From Pseudomonadota bacterium (GTDB taxonomy: Bacteria; Bdellovibrionota; Bacteriovoracia; Bacteriovoracales; Bacteriovoracaceae), in contig JAIYDL010000016.1 of the NCBI GenBank assembly GCA_027487515.1, positions 248,001-312,000 of the forward strand: a stretch of DNA of 64,000 nucleotides, given 5' to 3'. The notes below the pieces were generated by a model, which saw only the letters and a list, made by a program, of their open reading frames with translations, searched no databases and was not told where the DNA came from. This document shows, piece by piece, positions 61,993 through 64,000 of the stretch (positions are counted from its first letter, which is position 1; the number at the start of each line of letters is the position of its first letter). Position numbers and translations under genes: made by a program.

Positions 61993-63194
61993 TACTTGAG
62001 GAGATCGTTTACGGTTTCATTAAACTCTCTCTTCCAGGTCTCAAAAAAGTGACCGGTCGACGGCCCGTTGAAGCCCGCATGCACCTTGACCACTTCGTGC
62101 TTTTTGTTCAGGAAAACAGTGGTGGGGAAGGAAATGAAGTTTTTTATCCCTGGAATCTTATCCTTTGGTTTTGCGTCTGCGGTCGCGCCAACCAGGAGGA
62201 TCGGGTAGGTGATCTTCAAGCGCTGCTGGGTTTTCCGAACCTGCCTCCAGGCATCTGCTTCCGATAGGCTGCGCTCGAACGCGAGCGCGACGATCTCGAC
62301 TCCGCGCTGTTTGTTCTCTGCGTACCAAGGCGAGAGGAAGTTCGTCTCGTCGATGCAATTGGGGCACCAGGAGCCGAAGAATTGAATGACCACCGGTTTG
62401 TTTGTGAACCGCTCATCCTTTAATGAGATGAGTTTGCCCGTCGCATCTGGGTAGGAGAAGTTCAGAGCTTCGACGGTCGTTTGCTTGTAGGCGTCGGGGA
62501 GGGTCGCCGCATTGTCTTTAACCCCTACGATCTTCGTTTTGTAACTGGAGAGGATCGTTGCTGCGAGCTTCCCTTTCGTGACTCTGCCCTTTAGGAGGTA
62601 ATTGTACACACCATCGAAGCTCGCCGCTTCAAACACTGCCCCAGAGACGTAGCCCTCAAAGTACCGGTAGTCTCCGGTGGGCGTGAGGATGCTGCCGTGG
62701 AGGTCAGGGCCCGTTTGCTCGAAGACAATCACCCCAGCTTCTTTCTTGTTTTGATCATCGACCATGGACACGGCCCAGCGACCGTTGAGGTCAATGGTTG
62801 GTTTGGTGCGGTCCCCAGGGAAGCGTTTGGTGGCCCCTTGTGTTGCGACGACAGGGATTCTGACCTTGGGGTCCTTGTTGTGGCGGACAAGAAACCCGGT
62901 CATTTTTCCGTCTTTCGGCGGCTGCAGCTGCAGCGAGATCTCATAGGCCTGGAGAGGAATTTCGATCCCCCCGTCTTGGACGAGGATGTCAGGGAGAGGA
63001 ATCTCCTCCTTCCCATTTTTCAGGACTCCAGAGTAGTCGGATTCTATTTGCTTGAAGTCGATGATGAAGGGGATGGTCCCGTAGGTGCTCTGGAGCTCAA
63101 ACCGCCAGGGCCCCGTGATGGACGGCGCACCGAATCCCGGCGAACTCGTGCACAAGAGTATCAAGAGGAAAGTGAGACAAGATTTTTTCATCAT
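61992..63194 (-). CDS. TlpA-like thioredoxin-fold protein with two beta modules
   Basis: 400 aa from ATG 63194 (AGGGG 10 bp upstream), signal peptide KKSCLTFLLILLCTSSPGFGA. Two homologous beta modules (about 20-110, ITGPWRFELQS; about 125-225, DLNGRWAVSMVDD) each contain GxW and an F.Q...DxxG pattern, resembling lipocalin/DUF-type domains. The C-terminal thioredoxin domain has active site WCPNC (in FFGSWCPNCIDET), and FPTTVFLNKKHEV with the cis-Pro. Probably a periplasmic disulfide reductase. The frame continues to 63407 with a Met at 63257 but without a signal peptide at its front. Confidence 0.85.
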   Translation of the reverse strand: MMKKSCLTFLLILLCTSSPGFGAPSITGPWRFELQSTYGTIPFIIDFKQIESDYSGVLKNGKEEIPLPDILVQDGGIEIPLQAYEISLQLQPPKDGKMTGFLVRHNKDPKVRIPVVATQGATKRFPGDRTKPTIDLNGRWAVSMVDDQNKKEAGVIVFEQTGPDLHGSILTPTGDYRYFEGYVSGAVFEAASFDGVYNYLLKGRVTKGKLAATILSSYKTKIVGVKDNAATLPDAYKQTTVEALNFSYPDATGKLISLKDERFTNKPVVIQFFGSWCPNCIDETNFLSPWYAENKQRGVEIVALAFERSLSEADAWRQVRKTQQRLKITYPILLVGATADAKPKDKIPGIKNFISFPTTVFLNKKHEVVKVHAGFNGPSTGHFFETWKREFNETVNDLLK

Positions 63195-63270
63195 AAGCTT
63201 TAACCCCTGATAGATTTTGGTAATATCTTGTTCTACTTGTTCGAGTTTGTCACTCATTGCTGGAGGAGAG

Positions 63271-64000
63271 ATGAAGCAGTTCATCATGGGCCAACGCTGG
63301 ATATCGGAATCGGAGCCTGAGCTGGGCCTAGGGGTCATCGTTGAGGTTGAAGGAAAGACGGTGACTTGTTTTTTTCCTGCGGCGAAGGTGGACCGGAAGT
63401 ACGGCAATCAGACGGCCCCATTGAGGCGGATCATCTTCGTCGAAGGCGACGAGGTCCGTGCACAGGATGGGTCCACTCTCACCGTCGTGTCCACGACCGA
63501 AGCGGGAGGACTCATCACGTACATCGGGGAGGGGAGGACCTTGCCCGAGGCCCAGCTCGCGGATACCCTCTCGTTTTCCAAGCCGGAGGAGAGACTCTTC
63601 GCCGGGAACGTAGACTCGAATGAAATTTTTAAGCTCCGCTACGACGTGCTCCTGAACCAGCGCAAGCTCTTCCTCTCTCCGGTGCGTGGCTTCACGGGCC
63701 CGCGGCTCAGTGTGATCCCCCATCAACTCTACGTCGCGAACGAAGTCACCAAACGAACGCGACCGCGGGTCCTCCTGGCGGATGAAGTGGGCCTCGGGAA
63801 GACGATCGAAGCGGGCCTCATCCTTCACCACTTGATTCTCACCGGCCGCGTCGAGCGCTGCCTCATCCTAGTGCCGGACTCCCTCGTGTACCAGTGGTTC
63901 GTGGAGATGCTTCGGAAGTTTCAGCTCACGTTCCAGACCATCAACCACGACACGAAGCTCGAGCGCGGGGAGCGGCCCTTCGACGACGGTCAGCTCTTCG
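63271..64000 (+). CDS. rapA: RNA polymerase-associated helicase RapA, N-terminal part (cut at window end)
   Basis: 243 residues visible of about 970. The N-terminus MKQFIMGQRWISESEPELGLGVI closely parallels E. coli RapA (GQRWISDTESELGLG), then FSKPEERLFAG, RGFTGPRLSVIPHQLYVANEV, and the Swi2/Snf2 Walker A LLADEVGLGKTIEAG. RapA recycles stalled core RNA polymerase using ATP. ATG 63271 has GGAGGAG 2 bp upstream. Divergent from the thioredoxin-like gene. Confidence 0.95.
   Translation, partial: MKQFIMGQRWISESEPELGLGVIVEVEGKTVTCFFPAAKVDRKYGNQTAPLRRIIFVEGDEVRAQDGSTLTVVSTTEAGGLITYIGEGRTLPEAQLADTLSFSKPEERLFAGNVDSNEIFKLRYDVLLNQRKLFLSPVRGFTGPRLSVIPHQLYVANEVTKRTRPRVLLADEVGLGKTIEAGLILHHLILTGRVERCLILVPDSLVYQWFVEMLRKFQLTFQTINHDTKLERGERPFDDGQLF

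Noticed and set aside
63195-63407. Upstream extension of the TlpA-like protein
   Set aside because: Would run antisense into rapA and place the signal peptide about 70 residues inside the protein.
1-64000. CRISPR arrays, rRNA operons or insertion sequences
   Set aside because: No regularly spaced direct repeats at DNA level beyond the protein-repeat genes and one 10-bp tandem repeat; no transposase-like frame; no rRNA sequence noticed.

Overview
The window is a dense, gene-rich piece of a Gram-negative bacterial chromosome, by eye roughly 55-60% GC. It most resembles a Bdellovibrio-like (Bdellovibrionota/Oligoflexia) genome. Pointers are many Sec-exported or lipoprotein-type orphan proteins, a PhaR-type regulator, tandem ArsA/Get3-like ATPases, a Thiobacillus-type GshA, a TLC/NTT-family carrier, intact plus degenerate HD-GYP proteins, and an outer-membrane beta-barrel ending in Phe. 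The assignment is inferred from gene content; there is no rRNA to test it. No insertion sequence, integrase, prophage or CRISPR array was seen. The two end genes, ahcY (left) and rapA (right), are cut by the window edges.

Layout. 0-16 kb: ahcY and rpiB; an exported Ala/Thr/Gly-rich protein; a DtxR-like regulator overlapping a nucleotide-carrier-family gene; an M3 peptidase; a GAF-PAS-PAS histidine kinase; a 5'-nucleotidase lipoprotein; feoA-feoB behind a perfect 18-bp palindrome; a hotdog thioesterase and a nitronate monooxygenase; an exported M28 aminopeptidase. 16-21 kb: a tightly packed run of a SUV3-type RNA helicase (zinc ribbon and Arg/Gly tail), a DUF455 ferritin-like protein and an ATP-grasp protein, converging on a class II aldolase. 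21.5-25 kb: a membrane-anchored Pro/Thr/Glu stalk protein with a Cys-rich head, an HD-GYP phosphodiesterase, a degenerate SpoIIE/RsbU-like protein and a small exported protein. 25-31 kb (minus strand): one probable operon phaR-like, outer-membrane barrel, two ArsA-like ATPases, gshA, Cys/Met-metabolism PLP enzyme.

31-40.5 kb: a TPR lipoprotein, a LolB-like lipoprotein, a complete four-gene oligopeptide ABC importer with a fused double ATPase, and a sodium:solute symporter. 40.6-44.3 kb: a degenerate HD-GYP protein translationally coupled to a long coiled-coil protein, followed by tRNA-Leu(TAG). 44.7-46.7 kb: three small exported proteins, two built of perfect-period repeats with two Cys per repeat. 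46.8-50 kb (minus): a three-gene cassette with 4-bp overlaps: small helical protein, double KaiC-like ATPase, GAF histidine kinase. 50-58.9 kb: chemoreceptor, RRM RNA-binding protein, OPT transporter, exported M48 protease, NDH-2, YciO-like protein, DksA/TraR protein. 59-64 kb: PLP decarboxylase, DUF2231 membrane protein, a third two-Cys repeat protein, DUF486 protein, a TlpA-like thioredoxin with duplicated beta module, and the N-terminus of RapA.

Physiology suggested: peptide and iron scavenging (Opp, OPT, M3/M28/M48 peptidases, FeoAB), thiol metabolism (AhcY, GshA, Cys/Met PLP enzyme), c-di-GMP and two-component signalling, and a large exported or surface-protein repertoire. The least explained loci are the Cys-repeat exported proteins, the KaiC-kinase cassette, the helicase/DUF455/ATP-grasp run and the PhaR/ArsA/GshA operon.
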